Shown piece after piece: positions 55,275-63,198 of a stretch of DNA of 64,000 nucleotides (position 1 is its first letter; every line of letters starts with the position of its first letter). The notes beneath the pieces are model-generated. The model saw only the letters and a list, made by a program, of their open reading frames with translations. It searched no databases and was not told the DNA's origin. The DNA is from Nitratireductor sp. XY-223 (GTDB lineage Bacteria > Pseudomonadota > Alphaproteobacteria > Rhizobiales > Rhizobiaceae). The stretch covers positions 124,001 to 188,000 of the forward strand of contig NZ_SPNT01000005.1 in NCBI RefSeq assembly GCF_004959855.1, given 5' to 3'. Position numbers and translations under genes: made by a program.

Positions 55275-56582
55275 CTAGCGGTAGCCCGCAGCTTCCATAG
55301 CGTCGTTGGTCAGAGCCTGTGCCTTGGCCAAGGCTTCTTCCACGGATTGCTGGCCGGCATAGGCTGCCGAGAACTCCTGGCTGACTTCCGTGCCAATTCC
55401 GGCAAACTCCGGTATGGCGACAAACTGGATGCCAACATAGGGAACCGGCTTGACCGTCGGGTTGTTCGGATCGGCGGCCAGTATGGACTGCAGTGTCATC
55501 TTGGCGAACGGAATGTCCTTGTAGTTCGGGTTCTCGTAGAGCGATGTGCGTGCGCCCGGCGGCACGTTGGCCCAGCCCTCATTCTCCGCGACCAGTTCGA
55601 TATAGCCCTTCGAGGTCGCCCATTCGATGAACTCCTTGGCGGCGTCGGCTTTCTGTGTACCCGCCGGGATAGCGAGCGCCCAGGCCCAGAGCCAGTTCGA
55701 TCTCTTGTCAACGCCTTCGCTGTTCGGCGCCAGCGCGAAACCGACCTTGTCGGCCACGGTGGAGTCGCTGGGATTGGTCACGAAGGACGCAGCAACGGTG
55801 GCGTCTATCCACATTCCGCATCTGCCCTGCTGGAACAGGGACAGGTTCTCGTTAAAGCCGTTGGTCGCGTAGCCCGCCGGACCCGACTCCTTCATCATGT
55901 CGATAAAGAAGTTGAGCGCTTCCGCCCATTCCGGCTGATCGAACTGTGCGTTCCAGTCTTCATCGAACCAGCGCGCGCCAAACGAGTTGCCGGTGACAGT
56001 GATAAAGGCACCGCCTTCACCCCAGCCGGCCTTGCCGCGCAGGCAGATACCGTTGATGTCGTTGTCGCGATCCGTCATGGCGGCGGCGGCTTCGCGGATG
56101 AACTGCCACGTCGGCGCGTCCGGCATTTCCAGGCCGGCCTTTTCCATAAGGTCGGTGCGGTACATGATCATCGAGCTCTCGCCGTAGAACGGCGCTGCAA
56201 AGAGCGTGCCGTCATGGCTCAGGCCCGCGCGCATTGCGGGCAGCAGATCATCGACGTCGTAATCAGCGCTCAAGCCGTCCAGCGGAACGAGCCAGCCGTT
56301 CTTGCCCCAGATCGGCGTTTCGTACATGCCGATCGTCATGATGTCGAAGGCGCCGCCCTTTGTGGTGATGTCTGTCGTGACACGCTGGCGCAAGACGTTC
56401 TCTTCAAGTGTGACCCACTCGACTTCGTGGCCGGTTTTTTCCGTGAAGTCATCGGTCAGACCCTGCATGCGGATCATGTCACCGTTGTTGACGGTCGCGA
56501 TGGTCAGTGTCTCGGCAAATGCGGTCGATGCAAGCAGTGACAGGGCTGCCGCGCCCAAAAGCGTGCGTGCAGTGTATTCCAT
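55275..56582 (-). CDS. smoE: Polyol ABC transporter periplasmic binding protein
   Basis: The 435-residue family-1 binding protein has the signal peptide MEYTARTLLGAAALSLLAST-AFA, and mature TLTIATVNNGDMIRMQGLTD, WAWALAIPAGTQKADAAKEF and EFIEWATSKGY motifs. In SmoE-type proteins it binds sorbitol/mannitol. A GGAGG Shine-Dalgarno precedes the ATG at 56582. Its promoter region carries two TGAGCAA half-site clusters. Confidence 0.92.
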   Translation of the reverse strand: MEYTARTLLGAAALSLLASTAFAETLTIATVNNGDMIRMQGLTDDFTEKTGHEVEWVTLEENVLRQRVTTDITTKGGAFDIMTIGMYETPIWGKNGWLVPLDGLSADYDVDDLLPAMRAGLSHDGTLFAAPFYGESSMIMYRTDLMEKAGLEMPDAPTWQFIREAAAAMTDRDNDINGICLRGKAGWGEGGAFITVTGNSFGARWFDEDWNAQFDQPEWAEALNFFIDMMKESGPAGYATNGFNENLSLFQQGRCGMWIDATVAASFVTNPSDSTVADKVGFALAPNSEGVDKRSNWLWAWALAIPAGTQKADAAKEFIEWATSKGYIELVAENEGWANVPPGARTSLYENPNYKDIPFAKMTLQSILAADPNNPTVKPVPYVGIQFVAIPEFAGIGTEVSQEFSAAYAGQQSVEEALAKAQALTNDAMEAAGYR

Positions 56583-56603
56583 GGAACTCCTCCCAGAATT
56601 CAG

Positions 56604-56636
56604 TGAGCAATTGCTTGTATAATGAGCAAATACTCA
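56604..56636. promoter_or_regulatory. TGAGCAA operator cluster upstream of smoE
   Basis: GAGCAATTGCTT (56605-56616, a near-perfect palindrome) and TGAG-CAAATA-CTCA (56623-56636) lie 20-55 nt before the smoE ATG. The same half-site recurs at 56743-56767. They are probable binding sites for the SorC-type regulator encoded just upstream. Confidence 0.65.
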
Positions 56637-56742
56637 CCAAATGCACTCAAAGAGTCAAGACCGAATTCGCAAAGATATCACTCCTGAGAGCGATCTTATC
56701 AATTTATCTAAATTAAAACAGTATCTTACAGATAATCACAAT

Positions 56743-56767
56743 TTGCTCACTATTTGAGCAATTGCTC
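56743..56767. promoter_or_regulatory. TGAGCAA operator inside the 3' end of the regulator gene
   Basis: TTGCTCA-CTATT-TGAGCAA (56743-56761) overlaps the perfect palindrome GAGCAATTGCTC (56756-56767). The second half lies in the last codons of the regulator and its stop. With the cluster at 56604-56636 it brackets the AT-rich smoE promoter region, which would allow looping. Confidence 0.6.
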
Positions 56768-57703
56768 TGCCGTGGCTTCGTTCGTGATCAGACCGTTGAT
56801 CAGCCGACCCTTCATGGCGGCCCTGATCGCCTTGACTTTCTGCCGGCCGGCGGCGATTCCGCATCGCAAATGGTCGGGATCCGCGTGCAGCGGCGCGCTG
56901 GTCACGCGGTCATTGGTCAGGCCCCTGATCAACTCGCCGTTTTTGTCGTAGACCCAGCTGGTGATCTCGCCAACGGCGCCGGCCGCGGTGAGCGCGCGTA
57001 TCTCGTCATGGGTGATAAACCCGTCGACCAGCATCGGCGCGGCCTCGCCGATCTCGCCGATGCCGACGAAGGTCACATCCGCCTTTTCGGCGATCTCCAG
57101 AATGTTCTTGACCGGTTCCTGCTGCTGGAACAATTCCCGCTCGTGCGCGGTACGGGCAAGTGGCGGCAGCGGCATCGGGAAATGCCGGCAGTTGATACGC
57201 TCGGCAAAGCGGATGATGACGTTGTAGGCGGTCGCCGATCCGTCGAGCATCATGTTGCCGAGAAGCGATACCGCCGTGTGTTGGGGACACTCCATCGGGC
57301 GCAGCTGCTCGACGCAGGCGCGCAACGCACGGCCTGTGCCGAAAGCAATGATCTTCGACTCATCGGATCGCAGCACACGCTCCATTTCCGCTGCACCGGC
57401 CTGAGCGATCCCGGCGATCGAAAACGGTGCCGCCGGATCGCTCGGCACGATTTCGCACATGCGCAGGTCAAACTGCGCGCGGATCATCTGCGCCAGTTCC
57501 ATGCAGCGCGCGATCGGATGGTCGAGCCGGAACTTGATCAGTTGCTCGCTGACGGCGAGCGAGACCAGCCTTTGCGCCGATTGGCGCGATACGCCGAGCT
57601 TGCGGGCGATCTCGTCCTGCGTGTCGCCCACCACGTAGTAGAGCCAGCCGGCGCGCGCCGCATCGTCAAGACGGGTCGTCTCGCTTTCTGATTTACCGGC
57701 CAC
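56750..57703 (-). CDS. SorC/DeoR-type sugar-binding transcriptional regulator of the polyol operon
   Basis: The 317-residue protein has an N-terminal helix-turn-helix (DTQDEIARKLGVSRQSAQRLV, about 27-47) and a C-terminal sugar-binding domain (about 60-310) with FGTGRALRACVEQL, VGIGEIGEAAPMLVD and HADPDHLRCGIAAGRQKVKA, the SorC family pattern. It should sense a polyol or its phosphate and control smoE onward through TGAGCAA sites. Its start overlaps the HAD gene stop by 11 nt. The gene order HAD-regulator-smoEFGK-smoS-mtlK is common in Hyphomicrobiales. Confidence 0.88.
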   Translation of the reverse strand: MAGKSESETTRLDDAARAGWLYYVVGDTQDEIARKLGVSRQSAQRLVSLAVSEQLIKFRLDHPIARCMELAQMIRAQFDLRMCEIVPSDPAAPFSIAGIAQAGAAEMERVLRSDESKIIAFGTGRALRACVEQLRPMECPQHTAVSLLGNMMLDGSATAYNVIIRFAERINCRHFPMPLPPLARTAHERELFQQQEPVKNILEIAEKADVTFVGIGEIGEAAPMLVDGFITHDEIRALTAAGAVGEITSWVYDKNGELIRGLTNDRVTSAPLHADPDHLRCGIAAGRQKVKAIRAAMKGRLINGLITNEATAEQLLK

Positions 57704-58430
57704 GCGCTCCCCCTTCGCCGGCCGGCCGTTTCAGGGCCGGCACCAGGTCGTAGAAATCTGTCCAGGAATCGAACACCGTCCAGGGGCCGCTCTCCGAATC
57801 CAGTTCCGAGCGTACGCCATCGAAGTGGCTTCCGCCAACATAGCGCAGCACCGCCATTCCCGCAGCGGCGGCGGCTTCGACGCCCGGCATGCTGTCCTCG
57901 ATCACCAGGCACGCCGCCGGATCGCAGCCCTCGCGCTCTGCGACATGCAGGAAGAGATCGGGTGCCGGCTTGCCGTTCCTGACCTCGGATGCCGTGTAGG
58001 TGTGGTTCAGAAAATAGCGTTCGAGGCCCGCGATGTTCAATGAGCGCTGAACCCGCTCGGGGCTGCTGCTCGTCGCAACGCAATAGGGAACGGAAAGCGT
58101 GTCGAGGATCGCCGTGACGCCCCTGTTGGGCAACAGGTCCTCCTCGAACTGCTCGAGAAGCCGCCTGCGGTATTCGCCTTCGAAACTCTCCGGCAGGTCG
58201 AGCTGGAAATCCGTGCGGATGGAAGCGGCGACCGTCGGGAAACTCCGGCCCAGGAAATTGTGCTGCACATGCGCCAGATCGATATGCAGGCCATGCTCCT
58301 CCAGCAGCTTCAGCAACGTCTTGGCGCTGATGATCTCGCTGTCGATCAGAACGCCGTCGCAGTCGAATATCACCAGTTCCGGCTCGAACCGGTCAAACGC
58401 ACCGGGCTGAATTCTCGCATCAACAGACAT
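57693..58430 (-). CDS. HAD superfamily phosphatase (HAD-IA, beta-phosphoglucomutase-like)
   Basis: The 245-residue protein has HAD motif I VIFDCDGVLIDSE, motif II YCVATSSSPERV, motif III Lys near NGKPAPDLFLH and motif IV CLVIEDSMPGVEAA. It probably dephosphorylates a sugar or polyol phosphate. It is the first gene of the polyol transcription unit and overlaps the regulator by 11 nt. The substrate is not defined by the sequence. A weak Shine-Dalgarno leaves the start tentative. Confidence 0.85.
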   Translation of the reverse strand: MSVDARIQPGAFDRFEPELVIFDCDGVLIDSEIISAKTLLKLLEEHGLHIDLAHVQHNFLGRSFPTVAASIRTDFQLDLPESFEGEYRRRLLEQFEEDLLPNRGVTAILDTLSVPYCVATSSSPERVQRSLNIAGLERYFLNHTYTASEVRNGKPAPDLFLHVAEREGCDPAACLVIEDSMPGVEAAAAAGMAVLRYVGGSHFDGVRSELDSESGPWTVFDSWTDFYDLVPALKRPAGEGGARGR

Positions 58431-58569
58431 GCGCCGAACTTAGCCGTTGCGCGCCCACGATCAAGTGCCGGCGATCCCTCCGGGCGAAGCACGGTTCGCC
58501 CGCCGCAATTGCCGTCGCCCTTGTGTTCGACTAGGCTTTCGCGGCAAAGCAACCGGGCGAGTCTGACAA

Positions 58570-60438
58570 TTGAGCCGGCCAGTCAATATCGGCAATCGCG
58601 AGTTACGGTCCGGCATCCTGGGAAGCCTGGCCGTCCTGGCTGTGGTGCTGTTTTTCCTTTCAAGTCCGGCGGCCGTCACCGAGCGGCTCAACCAGCCGTC
58701 GCTGGACCTGATCGCATCGGCATGGCCGGCGCCGGCGACCGACGCGATCGTCGTGGTCGATATCGACAGCGAAAGCCTCAAACTGTTCGAGGGCAGGCGC
58801 CTGTCGCGCGGACGTCTCGCTGATCTGGTCGAAAAAATCGCCGGCTTCGGGCCGGCCGCCATCGCGTTCGACCTGGTGCTCGAGCCGCCCTGCCCCGATG
58901 ACAGCCCCGACATCAGCCGCCTGGAACGGGCGATGGCGGCTGCGCCGGTCACCACCGGGTTCCTGCTGTCGGGGGAAAACACGCCGGTGCCGGCACAGCG
59001 CAGCCTGGTGGCCATCGATGCCGATGTCCGGCTGCCGGGCGCCTGGCTGGAGCCGGGTGCTGAGACCTCCTGCAAGCCGGTGATGGAGGCCGCCTCCGGC
59101 CTCTCGGCGGCCTCTCTGGCCGGCGATCATGACGCCAGGATCAGAAGGGCGCCGGCGGTGGTTGCGGTCTCCAACCGGCCGTTTCCGTCGCTCGCGGTGG
59201 ACGCCGTCCGGCTGGCGCGCAGGACCGGCGTCGTGCTCCTGTTCGGCGATCCGCCGCGCCTCAGGGTCGGCGAGCTTCAGACCCGGCTCGATCGTGCCGG
59301 AAACGTGCGCCTTCGCTTCTCGACGGCGGGCCAGCAATCCCAGCGAACCATCGCCGCAAGCCGGGTTCTCGACAACTCGGTCGAAGAAGATGCGATAGCC
59401 GGCAAGATCGTCTTCCTCGGCTCGAGCGCCGCCGAGCTCGGCGGTCTGCGGCCGATCCCCGGGGATCCGCTGAAGCCGTCGGTTCAGATACAGGCCGACT
59501 TCGCGACCAACCTGCTCCTGGATTCAAGCCCGTTCGCGCCGGGCTGGGCCGATCGCGCCTCGGCTGTGGCGGCCATAATCCTCGGCATCGGCCTTGCTTT
59601 TTTCAGCGCCACAACCCGGCCGGCGGTGGCGGCCGGGACGACATTGTTCGCCATCGGCGCCTGGCTGCTCTTGTGCATGCTGCTCTACAACCTTGCCAAT
59701 CTCATTGTCGGTCCGATGGAGCCGATCCTTGCGATGGCCGCGGGCGCGGTGGTCAGCAGCACCATCCAGTTCTCCGCCGTCAGAAAGGCGGAAGCGGTGG
59801 TGCGCCGGCGCTTCGAGCAGCGGCTGCCCGGCGCCGTCGTCAAGAAGCTCGTCGCTGATCCCGAGCTGCTGAAGCTGAAAGGCGAACAGCGCGTCGCCAC
59901 GTCCATGTTCACCGATGTCGAGGGGTTCACATCGCTGACCGAGCGCACCGGCCCGGCGGAAATGGTCGGGCTGCTGGACCGTTATTTCGAGGGGCTGACC
60001 GGCATCATCATCGCCCGCGGCGGCATGATCGACAAAACCATCGGGGACGGCATACACGCCCTGTTCAATGCTCCGGTCGACCTGGAAAACCACGTGGGCG
60101 AAACCCTTGCCTGCGCACGGGAAATCCTCGCCTTCTCGGAAGAGTTCCGCCATTCGGGATTTGCGAAACAGGCCGGTTTCGGACGCACGCGCATCGGTAT
60201 CGAGACCGGCGAGGTGGTGCTGGGCGATGTCGGCGTCGCCGACCGCGTTGACTACACGGCCTTCGGATCGTCGATCAACACCGCGGCCCGGCTGCAGGAC
60301 GCAAACAAGCGCTTCGGCACATCGATCCTCGTCGGCGAGCGGGCGGCGGCGCAGATCGACGAGGTGCTGGAGGATATCGGCGAAATAGAGTTGCGCGGCA
60401 TCGGAACGATCCGTGCCTACGGCATCAGACTGGAATAG
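58570..60438 (+). CDS. CHASE2-domain adenylate/guanylate cyclase
   Basis: The 622-residue protein (TTG start) has an N-terminal TM (about 15-31), a periplasmic CHASE2 sensor (about 45-325), three further TM helices (about 331-402) and a class III cyclase domain (about 430-615). Catalytic residues are visible: metal Asp449 in MFTDVEGFT and Asp493 in IGDGIHALF, purine-binding Lys489, Asn570 and Arg574 in GSSINTAARL. It senses an extracytoplasmic signal and makes cAMP or cGMP. The facing gene encodes a FecR protein, a frequent CHASE2 partner. Confidence 0.88.
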   Translation: MSRPVNIGNRELRSGILGSLAVLAVVLFFLSSPAAVTERLNQPSLDLIASAWPAPATDAIVVVDIDSESLKLFEGRRLSRGRLADLVEKIAGFGPAAIAFDLVLEPPCPDDSPDISRLERAMAAAPVTTGFLLSGENTPVPAQRSLVAIDADVRLPGAWLEPGAETSCKPVMEAASGLSAASLAGDHDARIRRAPAVVAVSNRPFPSLAVDAVRLARRTGVVLLFGDPPRLRVGELQTRLDRAGNVRLRFSTAGQQSQRTIAASRVLDNSVEEDAIAGKIVFLGSSAAELGGLRPIPGDPLKPSVQIQADFATNLLLDSSPFAPGWADRASAVAAIILGIGLAFFSATTRPAVAAGTTLFAIGAWLLLCMLLYNLANLIVGPMEPILAMAAGAVVSSTIQFSAVRKAEAVVRRRFEQRLPGAVVKKLVADPELLKLKGEQRVATSMFTDVEGFTSLTERTGPAEMVGLLDRYFEGLTGIIIARGGMIDKTIGDGIHALFNAPVDLENHVGETLACAREILAFSEEFRHSGFAKQAGFGRTRIGIETGEVVLGDVGVADRVDYTAFGSSINTAARLQDANKRFGTSILVGERAAAQIDEVLEDIGEIELRGIGTIRAYGIRLE

Positions 60439-60444
60439 TCCGGG

Positions 60445-61077
60445 TCAGGTGGGCGCGACGCTGGCAAACGCCTCGTTGATGCGGTCCTGCGACCAGCGGG
60501 TGATTCCCGAGGCCCTGGCACCGGACGAGCGGATGTCGATGCCGTCACCGGACTCCAGGACCTGCGTCGCGCCGGCGGCGGTCACTTCCAGCTCGCCGCG
60601 CTCGACGAACACACCGAAAACACCGCGGCTGGGCCCGGCGAAAAACCGGGTCCCGCGCACGCCGAGCTGACCGAAGACCGTCTTGATGGTGGTGACGGTC
60701 TTCACGGACTCGTCCGGCCGGTCGAAGACGAGCGCGCCGTCCGTCAGGTTGAACGTTCCCTTGACACCGATGAGATACTCGTCGATCAGCAACTCCGCCT
60801 TGGCGCCGAGCCGCATCGCCGTGGCATCGCCCAGCAGCATCGCCAGGAAGCTCTCTTCGCCGGTTTTGATGAGGTCCTGCACCATCAAGCCCGAGCCCAC
60901 GTCCAACGGGACGCTGTGGCCGGTGCGATCGGCAATGGCCTGGCCCGTCACGGCCGTTACGGCGCCGACCTGGCTCTCCGCTTTCACAGGGGATGACATG
61001 GCCAATACACCGGCACAGCCAGTCAAAGTCGCCATAAACTGCCTGCGATTCGGGTATTTGTTCAGCTTGCTCGTCAT
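60445..61077 (-). CDS. FecR domain-containing protein
   Basis: From the ATG at 61077 the protein has 210 residues; the frame could start at 61128. The N-terminus has a twin-arginine-like segment (NRRQFMATLTGCAGVLAMSS), so export is likely. The core (about 50-140; GSGLMVQDLIKTGEESFLAM, FGQLGVRGTRFF) is the FecR beta-domain. In CHASE2-FecR pairs it is thought to feed an envelope signal to the cyclase. The two genes are convergent with a 6-nt gap. Confidence 0.8.
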   Translation of the reverse strand: MTSKLNKYPNRRQFMATLTGCAGVLAMSSPVKAESQVGAVTAVTGQAIADRTGHSVPLDVGSGLMVQDLIKTGEESFLAMLLGDATAMRLGAKAELLIDEYLIGVKGTFNLTDGALVFDRPDESVKTVTTIKTVFGQLGVRGTRFFAGPSRGVFGVFVERGELEVTAAGATQVLESGDGIDIRSSGARASGITRWSQDRINEAFASVAPT

Positions 61078-61182
61078 GGTTACTCTAAAACCCCTGTCTA
61101 CCGCTTTAGATTTCAATAGTGCAGTCATGCAAGTGCAGTCAATACGCCCGCATCGACTAGTTTTTAGTGGATCGAACTGCGT

Positions 61183-62370
61183 TCACAATCCCAAAATTGC
61201 TGTCGTGATCATGAAATACATCAGCAGGCCGGTCGTATCGACAATCGTGGTCAGCGCCGGGCCCGCCATGATAGCCGGATCCTGTCGCGCGGTCAGCGCG
61301 AACAGGGGCAGCACGGCGCCGATAACAGCGGAAACGATCACCTGGACCGCAATGGCTGTGCCGATGGCAAAGGCGATCATGTGCAGCGTCAGTCCCTGCG
61401 GAACATCGGCGCTGTTGGAGATGAACAGAACCTTCAGCCAGGCAAAGGCGAAGAGCATGGCCGCCAGCATCAGGGCGACACGCACCTCGCGGCCGAGAAC
61501 GCGCAGTCCGCTGCCGACATTGACGTGGCCCGTGGCGATCGACCGGATGAGGAGGCCGGATGTCTGGGTTCCGACATTGCCGCCGGTGTCGGCCACCATC
61601 GGCATGTAGAGCGCCAGTATGACGAGCGCGTCGAGCGCGTTCTCGTAGACATGCACCACATAGCCGGCCAGCAGACCGGCGACCGCGAGGCCGAGTATCC
61701 ACGGCGCCCTTCGCGCGAAATCCCGCCAGATGGGAACGTTGAGGTAATCGGGCTGGGTCTCGCCGGTCACCGCGGCGAAGCGCTCCATGTCCTCCGATGC
61801 CTCTTCCTCGAGCTGGGTATAGGCATCGTCATAGGAGATGATGCCGATCAGCCGGCGGCGCGCATCGATGACGGGCAACACGGTCCTGCCGCTCTGCGCC
61901 ACCTGCCGGGCGGCCTCTTCTGCGGGCAGATCGACCGCAATGGCATCGCCGTCGCGTGTCATGATGTCAGCGACGAGAGCGTCCTTCGGCGCACGCAGCA
62001 GGTCGCGCAGGCCCACCCGCCCGAGCAGCCGGTGGTCGTCGTCGACGACAAAGGCCACATAGATCGTCTCGGCCGCGTCCTCGGCGACAAGCTGCCGGAC
62101 CGCATCGCTGCACCGCGTTTCGGGCCCGAGGTCGGCATAGCGTGAGTTCATCAGGCCGCCGGCCACCTCTTCGGAATAATCCGCCAGCCTGGCGATCTCC
62201 ACCCGGCGCCCGCCGGCAATCCTGGCGTTGATCGCGCCACGGCGCTTGGCCGGCAGCTTTCGCAACAGCCGGGCTGCGTCGTCCGGCTGCAGTGTGTCGA
62301 TGTGGCGGATGATCTCTTCATCTGCCATTCCGGCGAGTGCCTTCTTTTCCGGTTTGTGCTTCGTATCCAT
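61183..62370 (-). CDS. mgtE: MgtE-type magnesium transporter
   Basis: From the ATG at 62370 (AGGAAG upstream) the protein has 395 residues: an N-terminal helical MgtE domain (about 10-95), tandem CBS domains (about 100-215; VDDDHRLLGRVGLRDLL, VLPVIDARRRLIGIISYDD) and five TM helices. The pore signature VADTGGNVGTQTSGLLIRSI is intact. It imports Mg2+ and closes when the CBS domains bind Mg2+. A strong hairpin lies 25 nt upstream on the transcript. Confidence 0.93.
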   Translation of the reverse strand: MDTKHKPEKKALAGMADEEIIRHIDTLQPDDAARLLRKLPAKRRGAINARIAGGRRVEIARLADYSEEVAGGLMNSRYADLGPETRCSDAVRQLVAEDAAETIYVAFVVDDDHRLLGRVGLRDLLRAPKDALVADIMTRDGDAIAVDLPAEEAARQVAQSGRTVLPVIDARRRLIGIISYDDAYTQLEEEASEDMERFAAVTGETQPDYLNVPIWRDFARRAPWILGLAVAGLLAGYVVHVYENALDALVILALYMPMVADTGGNVGTQTSGLLIRSIATGHVNVGSGLRVLGREVRVALMLAAMLFAFAWLKVLFISNSADVPQGLTLHMIAFAIGTAIAVQVIVSAVIGAVLPLFALTARQDPAIMAGPALTTIVDTTGLLMYFMITTAILGL

Positions 62371-62394
62371 GCGATTAACCGACTTCCTGCTGGT

Positions 62395-62423
62395 GTCCGG
62401 AACGTTGCATAGCAACTCCGGAC
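62395..62423 (-). promoter_or_regulatory. Hairpin in the mgtE leader
   Basis: GTCCGGA (62395-62401) and GTTGC (62404-62408) pair with GCAAC (62412-62416) and TCCGGAC (62417-62423), giving a 12-bp stem with a 2-nt bulge and an ATA loop, 25 nt before the mgtE ATG. No T-run follows. It may control mgtE translation or mRNA stability; the role is inferred. Confidence 0.6.
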
Positions 62424-62637
62424 CAAGGCCGTAAGACACAGCCTGCGCGAAATTTGCCGTTGTCCGGTGGAATGACCGGAACGTCCGTGACCTGCAGATG
62501 GGCCGGGCTCACGGAAAGATCCGCCTTGATTGCCGCGACGCGATGAATGCCAAATTAACGCAGGGTTCAATGTTGGTTCAGCGCCGCCTTGCCATGGTAG
62601 TCTCCGTCATCAACGCACAACCCGACGGGGGCACGTC

Positions 62638-63069
62638 ATGAAAGCCACATTTATCGCAGCCATCGCTATTGCGGTCACAGCCGGCAACGCGCAGGCGCTG
62701 GACCTGCAGCAGGGCGGATCGCCCAAGCTGAAAGTCACCAAGCTCCAGATGGGCATCAAGTCGCCAACCACCAATGCCTGCCCGGCCGATGCCGAACTGA
62801 AGGCCTGGGTCTTCACCAACAAGGAAGGTTCGGTTCCGATCTACATCGCCCGCAACGGCGGCGGCGTGGCCGGCCCTTACGTGGTGCAGACCAAGGCGAC
62901 CGGCAACGGCACATTCATGGGCGTCTATTCAAGAACGCTGACCATTCACCAGGCCATCGACACCCAGTACCGCGCCTCGGCACCGAACCACAAGAAGCTG
63001 AGCAACTGGGTGCCGCTCAAGGCAAGCTGCAAGATCGGTCTGGGCGGCGGCGGCATCCTGCAGAACTGA
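62638..63069 (+). CDS. Secreted hypothetical protein (143 aa)
   Basis: From the ATG at 62638 (GGGGG upstream) the protein has a signal peptide (MKATFIAAIAIAVTAGNAQA) and a mature domain with two cysteines (NACPADAEL and KASCKIGL). It looks like a small periplasmic beta-rich protein. No family is named. A good rho-independent terminator follows at 63095. The divergent gene mgtE shares the upstream region. Confidence 0.75.
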   Translation: MKATFIAAIAIAVTAGNAQALDLQQGGSPKLKVTKLQMGIKSPTTNACPADAELKAWVFTNKEGSVPIYIARNGGGVAGPYVVQTKATGNGTFMGVYSRTLTIHQAIDTQYRASAPNHKKLSNWVPLKASCKIGLGGGGILQN

Positions 63070-63094
63070 GAACAACCGCCAATCATGCCGAAAG

Positions 63095-63119
63095 AGCCCT
63101 GCCTGACGCGGGGCTTTTT
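63095..63119 (+). terminator. Rho-independent terminator of the 143-aa gene
   Basis: AGCCCTG (63095-63101) pairs with CGGGGCT (63109-63115, one T-G pair) around a 7-nt loop, followed by TTTTT. Confidence 0.75.
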
Positions 63120-63198
63120 CCCGTTTCGGGGAGCGTCCCGTCGTGAATTGCCGTCTTTGCGGCATCTATAGTACACTCCCTCGCGAGGAAGGGACGAT

